Shown piece by piece: positions 10,480 through 18,534 of a DNA stretch of 64,000 nucleotides. This DNA comes from Taiwanofungus camphoratus (lineage: Eukaryota; Basidiomycota; Agaricomycetes; Polyporales; Taiwanofungaceae). The notes below the pieces were generated by a model, which saw only the letters and a program-made list of their open reading frames with translations, was not told the DNA's origin and made no database searches. The DNA lies in assembly GCA_003999685.1 (NCBI GenBank), contig CP021223.1, positions 1-64,000 of the forward strand, in the 5' to 3' direction. The stretch's first letter is position 1, and every line of letters begins with the position of its first letter. Made by a program: the position numbers and the translations under genes.

Positions 10480-13400
10480 ATGGCTCCATCTTCCACGCCC
10501 CGTTCTTCTTCCGTCGGTCCCGGGTCTGCCTCACTTAGGTCTGCAATTGCCCGGAATCTTGCCCCCGCGAGCTTATCGTACGCTATCGGGGCGGCATCGC
10601 TTGAGACTATTGCCGATGAGTTCCGAGCCATTTTTCACGCAGAGACCATTGACCAAGTCTTCTCAGCTATACCTCTCGTCTATCGAGAGGTGCTCCGTCC
10701 GGTGCTGGTTAGCGTTGCGGAAGCGAAGGAACGTTCTGTTTCTTTGCAGAAGCAATTGGGTGACCTTGAGTCGCACAAAGCTAACGGTTCGCTCCCCCAC
10801 CAGTTACAGGGGCTCAGCGAACCCGTCTTCCAGAGCTCAAAACTCTGGCTCGAGACGTCACCGGCGGAACCCGCAGCTCTGATAACCGAGTTTCAATCCT
10901 TCCGTCGGAAGGCTCTTGACTTGGCCATCGCCCAAAAGCGAGCAGAGCTCGCGTTCTTTGATCGCGCATTGGATCCGACAGCAATGTTGGAAAAAATGCG
11001 GACAGTAGTTGACGAACAGTGGGCGCGCATTAGTCAGTCTAGTCGCGTCCCCGTTTGGAGGGAAACCATCGATGGCGGTCAACGCCTAGATGCGTGGACC
11101 AACGACCCTGTCCTCGAGTCTGAGTACAAGCGATTCGTCGCTGTGCTCCCACGCTTTGCCTTCCGGGTAGTTAATATCCGTGAATCACAATTGGCACAAG
11201 CCGCGGCTCGAGCGCAAGCAAAGTCTGCCGTCAAGGCTGCAGCGGAGGTTGAGATGGGTGACACCACCGAGAACCCTGCAGCCTTGAAAAAGCTGATTGA
11301 CGATGCGGTTGATCGTCGTCTCAAAGGCGAAGGCAGCTCGAAGAACGCGGTAAGTTTTGTACATGGTTCTGTTCCAAAAAGCTTACCAGGCGCCGCTCTA
11401 TCCCGTATTTTAGGGAGCAAAGGCAAAGGCGCCAAAACGATCGGTGCGCATGAGTACGGGAGGACGCCCTCCCAAAGCTCCGCAGCGCAAGGCCAAGCAG
11501 CAGCAGGCCGCTTCCTCTGCGAAGAAGCAGAAGAAGACCAAAGATCGGAAAGGCAAAGGGAGAGCGAAATAATCCGGTCAGTTATTCGCTCGCGACTCCG
11601 ATTCTCCCAGCCGTCGTCTTACCCAGACAGTATTCTAATGTTACCCTTGCCTATTGCAGCTCGTACCCTCCTTTATTTCGCTCCGGTTGCTTTAGTCGAA
11701 GCGGCAAGGTTCAGAAGCTGGGTACACTGTGGCGAGGATGTTTTATTACCGCCGGACATTAGTATACACATATCTTGCGGCTTGAAATACATGTTGTATT
11801 CCTCCCCGAGCGGGGAACTTGTTCAAACAGCGTTCGACGACTTCTGCGAACGAGTACGCTGGCGAGTGTACTTTAAAATAAAGCAGATTCAACTCGAACG
11901 GCAAGGTATAAGCCAACCACCTTATGATCCAGACTACGACCTTAGGGCTAAGCGGGACTCGACCGCTCCTAGGGCCACACAGTATATCGAAAACGGTCTT
12001 AAACGCGGGCAAACTTACGTCACTGATTACATACGTAGTGTCGTACCCGGTTTGAAAGCGAGAAGCCACCCTAATAGGCTTGTCGACCTGGACCGTGTTC
12101 GCCTCTGGTTGAACGAGCATAACTACCTCGTTCTCCAAACGGATAAGAACCTTGGTGCGGCAGTAGTCACAAGGGAATGGTTCATTAAGGGTTGCATGAA
12201 TCTTCTGTCAAATACGGCTGATTATCAGGAAATTAATCCCGGTCAGCGACAGATGTATTTAGAAAAAGTTACAAAGCGGGTTAAGGAGTTAAGTGATTGG
12301 GTCGAAGGGGCTTTGCCTAACGATCAAACACTCCAATTAGCTAAATTTATTCGGTCAAAATGTCCCGAGAGCGAGTTAGAGGAACCTAAGGTGCCTATCT
12401 TTTACGGGATTCCTAAAATCCACAAATCCCCAGTAAAGATGCGACCTATCGTTCCATGTCACTCATGCGCTCAAGGGCCCGCAGCTAAAGTTGTATCTAA
12501 ATTGTTGAAACCTATTATCGAGGCTGAGCCCTTTATTATACATGGATCAAAACATCTTGCGATCCAGCTAGCAAAGGTTAAAACATTAAAATGGAAAAAG
12601 TATTGGTTAGTGGCTGGCGACGTTGTCGCTTTCTACCCAAATGTACCTCTCAGAGATTGTGTTGGCATTGTGTCCAAACTGTACACAAGACATCCTCTGG
12701 GTAGTCAGTCTACGGACCAGCCCCAGTTTTATAATGCACTGTTTATCAGGTGCATGCAAACGGCCAATTACGATTTAATAGTCGACTTCAACGGTCGCAC
12801 TTACTTTCAAAAGCGAGGATTAGCTATGGGTGTGGCGTGTTCGCCTGACTTAGCTAATCTCTATGGATGCCACTTTGAAAATCAAGTATGGCCCGGTGGA
12901 CAGGTTACTCCACCGTTTCTATATTATGGTCGATACATTGATGATGTGTTTGCCATAGTTGAAGCAGGTAGTGCGGCAGAAGCTCTAGAAGCCTGTCAAA
13001 GCCGTATATCATATGACGGTTGCACTATTACATGGGAAGTGTCTGAATGGGCGACGCCGTTCCTTGACATGCTTATCTATATTGACCCCGTTTCTAACCG
13101 GGTGGAACATAAGCCGTATCGAAAAGCACTTAACCATCATGAACGGATTCCATGGGTATCTCACCACCCGAAGGACGTGAAAAAAGGCACGTTCATTGGG
13201 GAGATGAGCCGTTTAGCTACGCTAAGTTCTAAGTTGGAACATTACCTAGATGCCCTTCATGGGCTTGTCGACTTGTATGTCGGCCGTGGCTATCCCCCTG
13301 CTCTGGTTACTTCCTGGCTTGATTCGCATAAAGCGGTACGCTGGAAAGAACGTCTTGGAAAACCAAAATCTTCGACCGAAGATGCAGACCAAGTTGAGGG

Positions 13401-13983
13401 CGTACTTGCGATTAAGTCGAAGTTCAACCCCTCATGGGATCAGTTCGATGTTCACGAATTAATGACACGTGTTACGGAATCGTGGGTGAAGGACTTATCT
13501 TTCTTTAAGTCCTTCTTTTCGGCGAGTTGGGAAAACTCGGCCGCTCCGATCTTTGAGTATTCATCTGGGGGTCCTAAGGATGCGACCCTATCCAGCACAG
13601 TTCAGACCACGCTTGAGGAGTGGTGGGATCCCGCCCGAGTAGCCCAGCGAAAGCTGTCGCGCGAAACGGCGGCTGCGGAAGCAGCAGCAGAACTCGCCGC
13701 CGCTGAAGCCAGGCGGTCCGATCAAATCTCGAAACCGGTGGCAGTTGTCCATGACAACCGCGCGGACGAGGGCTGGGTTTGGACTGGGCGGTACCTGAAG
13801 AAACCCAACGGATTCATCGAAGCGGAGAAGGTCCCTGACCTTTCCCAACTCGGATTCTTAGACAAGCGCTGGCTTGTGTCACGGAAAAGGGAAACCAATT
13901 TCGCTGACTTAGCAAGCAAGTGGCGCAGAAGTGTAATTAATGCCCAGAGTGCAGATGATGTACTATTGGAAATGGACATTTAA
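10480..13983 (+). CDS. Penelope-like reverse transcriptase, subfamily B, intact (1167 aa)
   Basis: Homologue of the ORF at 2115 over its full length. RT blocks: GIPKIHK, motif A GDVVAFYPN with D714, motif B GVACSPDLAN, and motif C YIDD at 819-822. The RT half is very close to subfamily A, while the N-terminal half and codon usage differ more, so the two are separate lineages rather than one duplication. A Ser-rich N-terminus precedes a helical region rich in Glu/Lys/Arg (residues about 80-200). No GIY-YIG domain. The start is the first ATG downstream of the leader; a frame-shifted open frame at 10250 overlaps it and is considered a shadow. Confidence 0.93.
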   Translation: MAPSSTPRSSSVGPGSASLRSAIARNLAPASLSYAIGAASLETIADEFRAIFHAETIDQVFSAIPLVYREVLRPVLVSVAEAKERSVSLQKQLGDLESHKANGSLPHQLQGLSEPVFQSSKLWLETSPAEPAALITEFQSFRRKALDLAIAQKRAELAFFDRALDPTAMLEKMRTVVDEQWARISQSSRVPVWRETIDGGQRLDAWTNDPVLESEYKRFVAVLPRFAFRVVNIRESQLAQAAARAQAKSAVKAAAEVEMGDTTENPAALKKLIDDAVDRRLKGEGSSKNAVSFVHGSVPKSLPGAALSRILGSKGKGAKTIGAHEYGRTPSQSSAAQGQAAAGRFLCEEAEEDQRSERQRESEIIRSVIRSRLRFSQPSSYPDSILMLPLPIAARTLLYFAPVALVEAARFRSWVHCGEDVLLPPDISIHISCGLKYMLYSSPSGELVQTAFDDFCERVRWRVYFKIKQIQLERQGISQPPYDPDYDLRAKRDSTAPRATQYIENGLKRGQTYVTDYIRSVVPGLKARSHPNRLVDLDRVRLWLNEHNYLVLQTDKNLGAAVVTREWFIKGCMNLLSNTADYQEINPGQRQMYLEKVTKRVKELSDWVEGALPNDQTLQLAKFIRSKCPESELEEPKVPIFYGIPKIHKSPVKMRPIVPCHSCAQGPAAKVVSKLLKPIIEAEPFIIHGSKHLAIQLAKVKTLKWKKYWLVAGDVVAFYPNVPLRDCVGIVSKLYTRHPLGSQSTDQPQFYNALFIRCMQTANYDLIVDFNGRTYFQKRGLAMGVACSPDLANLYGCHFENQVWPGGQVTPPFLYYGRYIDDVFAIVEAGSAAEALEACQSRISYDGCTITWEVSEWATPFLDMLIYIDPVSNRVEHKPYRKALNHHERIPWVSHHPKDVKKGTFIGEMSRLATLSSKLEHYLDALHGLVDLYVGRGYPPALVTSWLDSHKAVRWKERLGKPKSSTEDADQVEGVLAIKSKFNPSWDQFDVHELMTRVTESWVKDLSFFKSFFSASWENSAAPIFEYSSGGPKDATLSSTVQTTLEEWWDPARVAQRKLSRETAAAEAAAELAAAEARRSDQISKPVAVVHDNRADEGWVWTGRYLKKPNGFIEAEKVPDLSQLGFLDKRWLVSRKRETNFADLASKWRRSVINAQSADDVLLEMDI

Positions 13984-14071
13984 ATCGGTTGATTCGATTT
14001 GTTTAGCTTAAGGTTATTGGTGTAACTACCTTTTGCGATATTCGCACTTAGGGTTGTCTGTTCAAACCAGA
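13984..14071 (+). other. 3' UTR of element B
   Basis: Unlike the subfamily A UTR except for the last 22 bases (14050-14071), which are the same as in A and lead straight into telomeric repeats. Confidence 0.65.
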
Positions 14072-14149
14072 CCTAACCTAACCCTAACCTAACCTAACCT
14101 AACCTAACCTAACCTAACCTAACGCTAAATCCTAACCTAACCTAACCTA
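14072..14149 (+). repeat. Telomeric tract after element B
   Basis: CCTAA array with one CCCTAA near the left end and the B-type CGCTAAAT variant near the right end. It lacks the CCGAA seen in A tracts. Confidence 0.9.
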
Positions 14150-15001
14150 TTTGAAGGCGCTAACGCGCCTTCTCCATCTGGTAGTCTTGGGAAATAAGAC
14201 GCTCGTCACGTGACTTACCCGAGAGGGTCGGCCATGTAACCAGCATCCAGGCACGGACCGGTTAAGCCGCAAGGCTGGACTGGCCTGGGCACTACCTAGT
14301 TATGGTCACCAGCGCCCCTCTGCTGTGTTAGTCCATGATCCGGTGATCTGTGAGGTGTAACATGCTATGGCACGGTGCGGCAACTTGCCGGACGCGGTCC
14401 TAGTGAATATCCCGCCCCCGCCCCGCATGGCTCGGTGAGGGTGTTCCTAGGGATCCTCAGGTTTGTGCCGTGACATGATGCTTCCTCAGTGGTCCACGCT
14501 GCCCTTATCTAGGCGCCCGGAAACCGGACCGGTCATGTGACCCGGTCGGCACCGGCCCGGATTGTTCTATTCCCACCCTGTCATCCTAACCGATGATAAG
14601 GGATCTCTTATCTTTGAAGTCATATCAAATGACTCCTTATCTTTACATCTGATTGTTATCTCTGATCAGGTGGCGGTATTGGTAAAGGCTAGGGCGTTCT
14701 AGCCTGCCTTTTGTCGGCCCGCTGATAAGAGATAAGAGAAATAGCTCTGATGTGATTGGAGCTCATTACTACCTCATGGTCTGGTTGGTCAAATTGAATC
14801 AGTCATCGGCCTCTGGCCGATGACTCAGGGTCAATCAGCTGATGACCCTGAACCATCGGTTAAAAGTACGACGAGAGTACTGATGAGCTCTTAGCGAAAC
14901 AAGTTGGTATCTGGCGACAGATACTATTGTTTACTCTTGTCTTCTCTATCTTTCTCATCTCTTACTACGCTCGCCCGCCTATCGGCGGTCTCGCTCCACC
15001 T
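14150..15001 (+). repeat. Pseudo-LTR unit B2
   Basis: Reads the same as B1, from the GAAGGCGC hairpin to CTCGCTCCACCTCCTAACC. It is followed by a pure telomeric run instead of an ORF leader. Confidence 0.8.
14870..14941 (+). ncRNA. Type I hammerhead ribozyme, family B, copy 2
   Basis: Same as family B copy 1. The predicted cut lies between 14931 and 14932. Confidence 0.93.
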
Positions 15002-15046
15002 CCTAACCTAACCTAACCTAACCTAACCTAACCTAACCTAACCTAA
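15002..15046 (+). repeat. Pure telomeric run (CCTAA x 9)
   Basis: No variant units, unlike the tracts that follow ORF 3' ends. It may be genuine telomerase product sealed in by later additions. Confidence 0.85.
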
Positions 15047-15115
15047 GTCCTCCTTTCAAGCCCGTATCGCACTCGCAGCACCTGCGGCGCTGCTCGCTCC
15101 ACCTCCTAACCTAAC
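15047..15115 (+). repeat. Orphan unit tail between telomeric runs
   Basis: About 58 bases resembling only the part of a pseudo-LTR downstream of the ribozyme (CACTCGCAGC...CGCTGCTCGCTCCACCTCCTAACC), then two telomeric repeats. It looks like an extreme 5' truncation, leaving only the 3' end of a unit. Confidence 0.6.
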
Positions 15116-15965
15116 TGAAGGCGCTCGCGCGCCTTCTCCATCTGGTAGTCTTGGGAAATAAGACGCTCGTCACGTGATTTGCCCGAAAGGGTCGGCCATG
15201 TGATTAGCATCCAGGCACGGACCGGTTGAGCCGCAAGGCTGGACTGGTCTGGGCACTACCTAGTTATGGTCACCAGCGCCCCTCTGCTGTGTTAGTCCAT
15301 GATCCGGTGATCTGTGAGGTGTAACATGCTATGGCACGGTGCGGCAACTTGCCGGACGCGGTCCTAGTGAATATCCCGCCCCCGCCCCGCATGGCTCGGT
15401 GAGGGTGTTCCTAGGGATCCTCAGGTTTGTGCCGTGACATGATGCTTCCTCAGTGGTCCACGCTGCCCTTATCTAGGCGCCCGGAAACCGGACCGGTCAT
15501 GTGACTCGGTCGGCACCGGCCCGGATTGTTCTATTCCCACCCTTATCATCCTAACCGATGATAAGGGATCTCTTATCTATGAGTCATTTCAAATGACTCC
15601 TTATCTTTACATCTGATTGTTATCTCTGATCAGGTGGCGGTATTGGTAAAGGCTAGGGCGTTCTAGCCTGCCTTTTGTCGGCCCGCTGATAAGAGATAAG
15701 AGAAATAGCTCTGATGTGATTGGAGCTCATTACTACCTCATGGCCTGGTTGGTCAAATTGAATCAGTCATCGGCCTCCGGCCGATGACTCAGGGTCGATC
15801 AGCTGATGACCCTGAACCATCGGTTAAAAGTACGACGAGAGTACTGATGAGCTCTTAGCGAAACAAGTTGGTATCTGGCGACAGATACTATTGTTTACTC
15901 TTGTCTTCTCTATTTTTCTCATCTCTTACTACGCTCGCCCGCCTATCGGCGGTCTCGCTCCACCT
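15116..15965 (+). repeat. Pseudo-LTR unit B3 (solo)
   Basis: Full-length unit B with scattered differences from B1/B2. The loop of the opening hairpin changes from TAAC to TCGC while the 8-bp stem stays perfect. Confidence 0.78.
15834..15905 (+). ncRNA. Type I hammerhead ribozyme, family B, copy 3
   Basis: Same core and stems as family B copy 1. The predicted cut lies between 15895 and 15896. Confidence 0.93.
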
Positions 15966-15994
15966 CCTAACCTAACCTAACCTAACCTAACCTA
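15966..15994 (+). repeat. Telomeric run
   Basis: CCTAA units without variants, ending at GGGCCCTGACTC of a truncated unit A. Confidence 0.85.
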
Positions 15995-16180
15995 AGGGCC
16001 CTGACTCAACCATAAGTGTGACTTATGTTGAACTTGGTTATAAGCGACGCTAGTGCTCTGATGAGACTTAGTCGAAATTAGCCGTCCGATAGCAATATCG
16101 GGCTAATTAGTACTAGCTTCTCCTAAGCCTCTTCCTTTCTTAGCGCACCAACAGCACCTGCGGCGCTGTTGTCTCCTCCT
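15995..16180 (+). repeat. 5'-truncated unit A (A5)
   Basis: It begins at GGGCCCTGACTCAACC, a point inside unit A (compare 1736), and keeps the ribozyme and a diverged tail. The tail shares a GCACCTGCGGCGCTG stretch with the orphan tail at 15047. Confidence 0.75.
16049..16117 (+). ncRNA. Type I hammerhead ribozyme, family A, copy 5
   Basis: As copy 1, but the stem III loop is GCAA instead of GCGA, another GNRA tetraloop. The predicted cut lies between 16108 and 16109. Confidence 0.92.
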
Positions 16181-16200
16181 CCTAACCTAACCTAACCTAA
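16181..16200 (+). repeat. Telomeric run
   Basis: Four CCTAA units between two truncated A units. Confidence 0.8.
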
Positions 16201-16386
16201 GGGCCCTGACTCAACCATAAGCGTGACTTTGGTTGAACTTGGTTATAAGCGACGCTAGTGCTCTGATGAGACTTAGTCGAAATTAGCCGTCCGATAGCGA
16301 TATCGGGCTAATTAGTACTAGCTTCCATTAAGCCTCCTTCCTCCTGCCCTGCACTCACAGCCCCAGTAGTGTTGTTATATAGACCT
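16201..16386 (+). repeat. 5'-truncated unit A (A6)
   Basis: It starts at exactly the same internal position as A5 (GGGCCCTGACTC), so the truncation point is shared. The tail is of the A2 type (CAGCCCCAGTAGTGTTGTTATATAG). Confidence 0.75.
16254..16322 (+). ncRNA. Type I hammerhead ribozyme, family A, copy 6
   Basis: Same as copy 1. The predicted cut lies between 16313 and 16314. Confidence 0.93.
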
Positions 16387-16403
16387 CCTAACCTAACCTA
16401 ACC
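16387..16403 (+). repeat. Telomeric run
   Basis: Three CCTAA-type units marking the inner edge of the A-type fragments. Confidence 0.8.
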
Positions 16404-17052
16404 TTAGTAAAGCTTGTTCCCGGACCTCACAAGTTTTTTCAGAGGCCAACAATGTCCATGCCCGGGAACAGGCAATGGAGTGAGATAATTGAACAACTAG
16501 GAAGTTCCCGAGTAGGTTATTGATGATGCTCTTCAATTCTGTCTACTCAGAATTGTCAAAAAGGGATGGGAAAGCTTGTTCCCGGACCTGACTGGATTAG
16601 GGGGTCCTAATCCAGACAGCATATATATAGGATTCTCTTTCATTCTGTCTGTTCAGAATTATCAGATTTCTATCAGAAAGTCACTTACTCAAAGTCCTCT
16701 GTCTGACAGGTAATGACAGTGTCAATGACTGGATATTCAACTGTTCATGATCAGCTTGCATACAGACCTGCTTTCAAATGTCCTTGAAAGGTCTGCCAAA
16801 CTTCCCGGACAAATATCTTAATTTTAGGTCACTTCCCGGACATCACAAGTTTTTCTCTAGTCCTATAATGTCCAGGCCCGGGAAGTGACCAGGATGAGCT
16901 CCAATGGTGGATCTTTTCACTTCCCGGGAGGGGTTTTCTATGATGCTCTTCGATTCTGTCTACTCAGAATTGCCAAAATCTCATTAGAAAGTCACTTCCC
17001 GGACCTGACTGGAATAGGGTACCCTATTCCAGACAGCATATATATAGAAAAG
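16404..17052. repeat. Duplicated hairpin array with covarying stems
   Basis: Two diverged tandem copies, offset by about 415 bases, each contain hairpin P then hairpin Q. P1: stem 16412-16423/16462-16473; P2: 16827-16839/16878-16890. Q1: 16592-16601/16606-16615; Q2: a perfect 24-base palindrome 17009-17032. Loops are alignable (CACAAGTTTTT ... ATGTCCA), so the hairpins are homologous. Stem bases that changed did so on both arms. Each Q is followed by CAGACAGCATATATATAG. The segment is flanked on both sides by telomere-linked units. No coding frame is convincing. Origin unknown. Confidence 0.7.
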
Positions 17053-17310
17053 TGGCCCCATGTGATTGGGGGTCGCTCTATCTTATGGTCTGGTTGGTCA
17101 AATTGAATCAGTCAGCGACCTCCGGCCGCTGACTCAGTCTCAGGCTTGCCCTGAACTGAACCAGGTTATAAAGTATGACGAGAGTACTGATGAGCTCTTC
17201 AGCGAAACAAGCAGGTATCTAGCAATAGATACCATTGTTTACTCTTGTCTTTCTCTGATTTTCTCATCTCTTTCTACGCTCGCCCACCTATCGGCGGTCT
17301 TGCACCACCT
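17053..17310 (+). repeat. Diverged, 5'-truncated unit B (B4)
   Basis: It matches the last 250 bases of unit B (TGTGATTGG...CTCATGGTCTGG-like start) with many substitutions and keeps both hairpins upstream of the ribozyme. It is the innermost, presumably oldest, element remnant. Confidence 0.75.
17177..17249 (+). ncRNA. Type I hammerhead ribozyme, family B, diverged copy 4
   Basis: Core intact. Stem II has a four-base loop. In stem III the pair next to the loop is A-U where the others have G-C, and a G-U at the far end is now G-C; the loop is GCAA instead of GCGA. These changes preserve pairing, arguing that the fold was selected while the copy diverged. The predicted cut lies between 17239 and 17240. 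Confidence 0.92.
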
Positions 17311-17326
17311 CCTAACCCTAACCTAA
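17311..17326 (+). repeat. Innermost telomeric remnant
   Basis: CCTAACCCTAACCTAA, the last telomere-like repeat before unique sequence; it marks the boundary between the telomeric pile and the chromosome body. Confidence 0.8.
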
Positions 17327-17530
17327 ATATTCACCATTATCCTTAAATGAACTGTGCCCAAACCCTAACTGAATTATGAAAATCCCTATATAATGGATAC
17401 AAATATTATATTCAAAACTCAGTTTGACTTCAGAAGTTGGTTATTTTTATAATTATATATCTTATATCTAAAATCCATTTTTACCAGTTTCTGACATCAA
17501 AATCACCATTCACATGTTCAAGAACATGCA
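17327..17530. other. AT-rich intergenic sequence
   Basis: No gene seen. It contains a diverged copy (about 17,420-17,510) of the arm sequence found in the inverted repeat that follows. Confidence 0.4.
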
Positions 17531-17726
17531 GACAGTGATTTCGACTTCAAAAGTTGGTTATTTTTATAATTTTACATCTGATATCTGAAACCCATTTTTA
17601 TCAACTTCTGATGTCAAAATGGGTTTCAGATATCAGATGTAAAATTATAGAAATAACCAACTTCTGATGTCAAAATCACTGTCCACCAGTTTGAGAATGC
17701 GTGGACAGTGATTTTGACATCAGTTG
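17531..17726. repeat. Nested AT-rich inverted repeats
   Basis: Arm 17531-17598 pairs with 17615-17683 almost without mismatch around a loop of about 16 bases. The right arm's outer part (about 17,657-17,685) also pairs with 17,700-17,726 around CAGTTTGAGAATGC. The DNA could extrude alternative hairpins. It may be a MITE-like foldback element, but no target duplication was identified. Confidence 0.7.
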
Positions 17727-18534
17727 GTCGTTTTTATATAAGTATATTTTTTCTCTAATTTGATGTGTACATTTTGACTCATTTTTGCTGATTTTTTCTG
17801 GGAAAACCCTAGTTGTACTCTAACATCATTGGAAAAACTGGTATAAATATATAGGGGATATAAGACAGAAAAGAAAAATGAATCATCCAGTACTAGACAT
17901 TACTTTGTAACACATTTAATGCTGCTTGCTCCTCCTCCAAACCCTGCAGTTTATTGTATTGAAAATACAACAACAACTGAATTGCTTCAATTGTCATCCT
18001 GCAGAAAATCCAAAGAGCTGACCCTGACCAGTCTTTGAATTTGATCATGTATGAAAATATCTCCAGAAACTGATATCAACTTTAGCAAGTCTTGTTATGA
18101 TATGTCATCTTCAGACTTGACACAAAATGAGGGCCTGAAGCAGTTTCAAATCATCATCCCAGTGAAACCACTCCTTCAATTGCAAAACATCAACAGCAGC
18201 TTCAGTTGCGAGTTCAACTTTGTAATCAGGCTCCTTAATAAGCTTGAACATGCGGTAATAGTCTGAATAGTGATCGCGGTATAAGAACACAAAAATGACC
18301 TCCACAATGGGCTTGGGATCTCGCATCACGAATGTTTGACCTTCACCATTTTCCCAGCATAGACAGAGATATTGCGGGCCTCAGCTTTGCATGTATCCTC
18401 GGCCTGGAAGGGTTTTGCACCCTCGGCCAATCGAAACCTGTTCGAAAGATGAACGAGCTTCAGTGGGTCACCATCAATGAATGATGAGAAAATTGCCTTC
18501 ATGATGGCCTGTAAAGGGTATCGTCAGAATGCCG
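17727..18534. other. Intergenic; possible decayed coding sequence on minus strand
   Basis: Mostly AT-rich. On the minus strand at 18,111-18,530 two short frames look protein-like (for example VEVIFVFLYRDHYSDYYRMF), but they are separated by a stop codon and a frame change. I do not recognise the family. Nothing else supportable. Confidence 0.3.

Larger units (their letters stand above)
9472..15001 (+). mobile_element. Complete Penelope-like (Coprina-type) element, subfamily B
   Basis: Order: pseudo-LTR B1 with ribozyme, leader 10337-10479, RT ORF 10480-13983, 3' UTR, telomeric tract, and pseudo-LTR B2 with ribozyme. The two pseudo-LTRs read the same throughout and the ORF is open, so this is the youngest-looking element in the pile. 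Same orientation as subfamily A. Confidence 0.8.

Noticed and set aside
2115-13983. A GIY-YIG endonuclease in the Penelope-like ORFs
   Set aside because: I looked through the C-terminal 250 residues of both ORFs and saw no GIY/YIG motif pair or catalytic Arg/Glu context; the elements appear endonuclease-free.
1-17326. CRISPR array or simple satellite
   Set aside because: Repeats are telomeric pentamers with large retroelement units between them, not short spacers; the host is a fungus.
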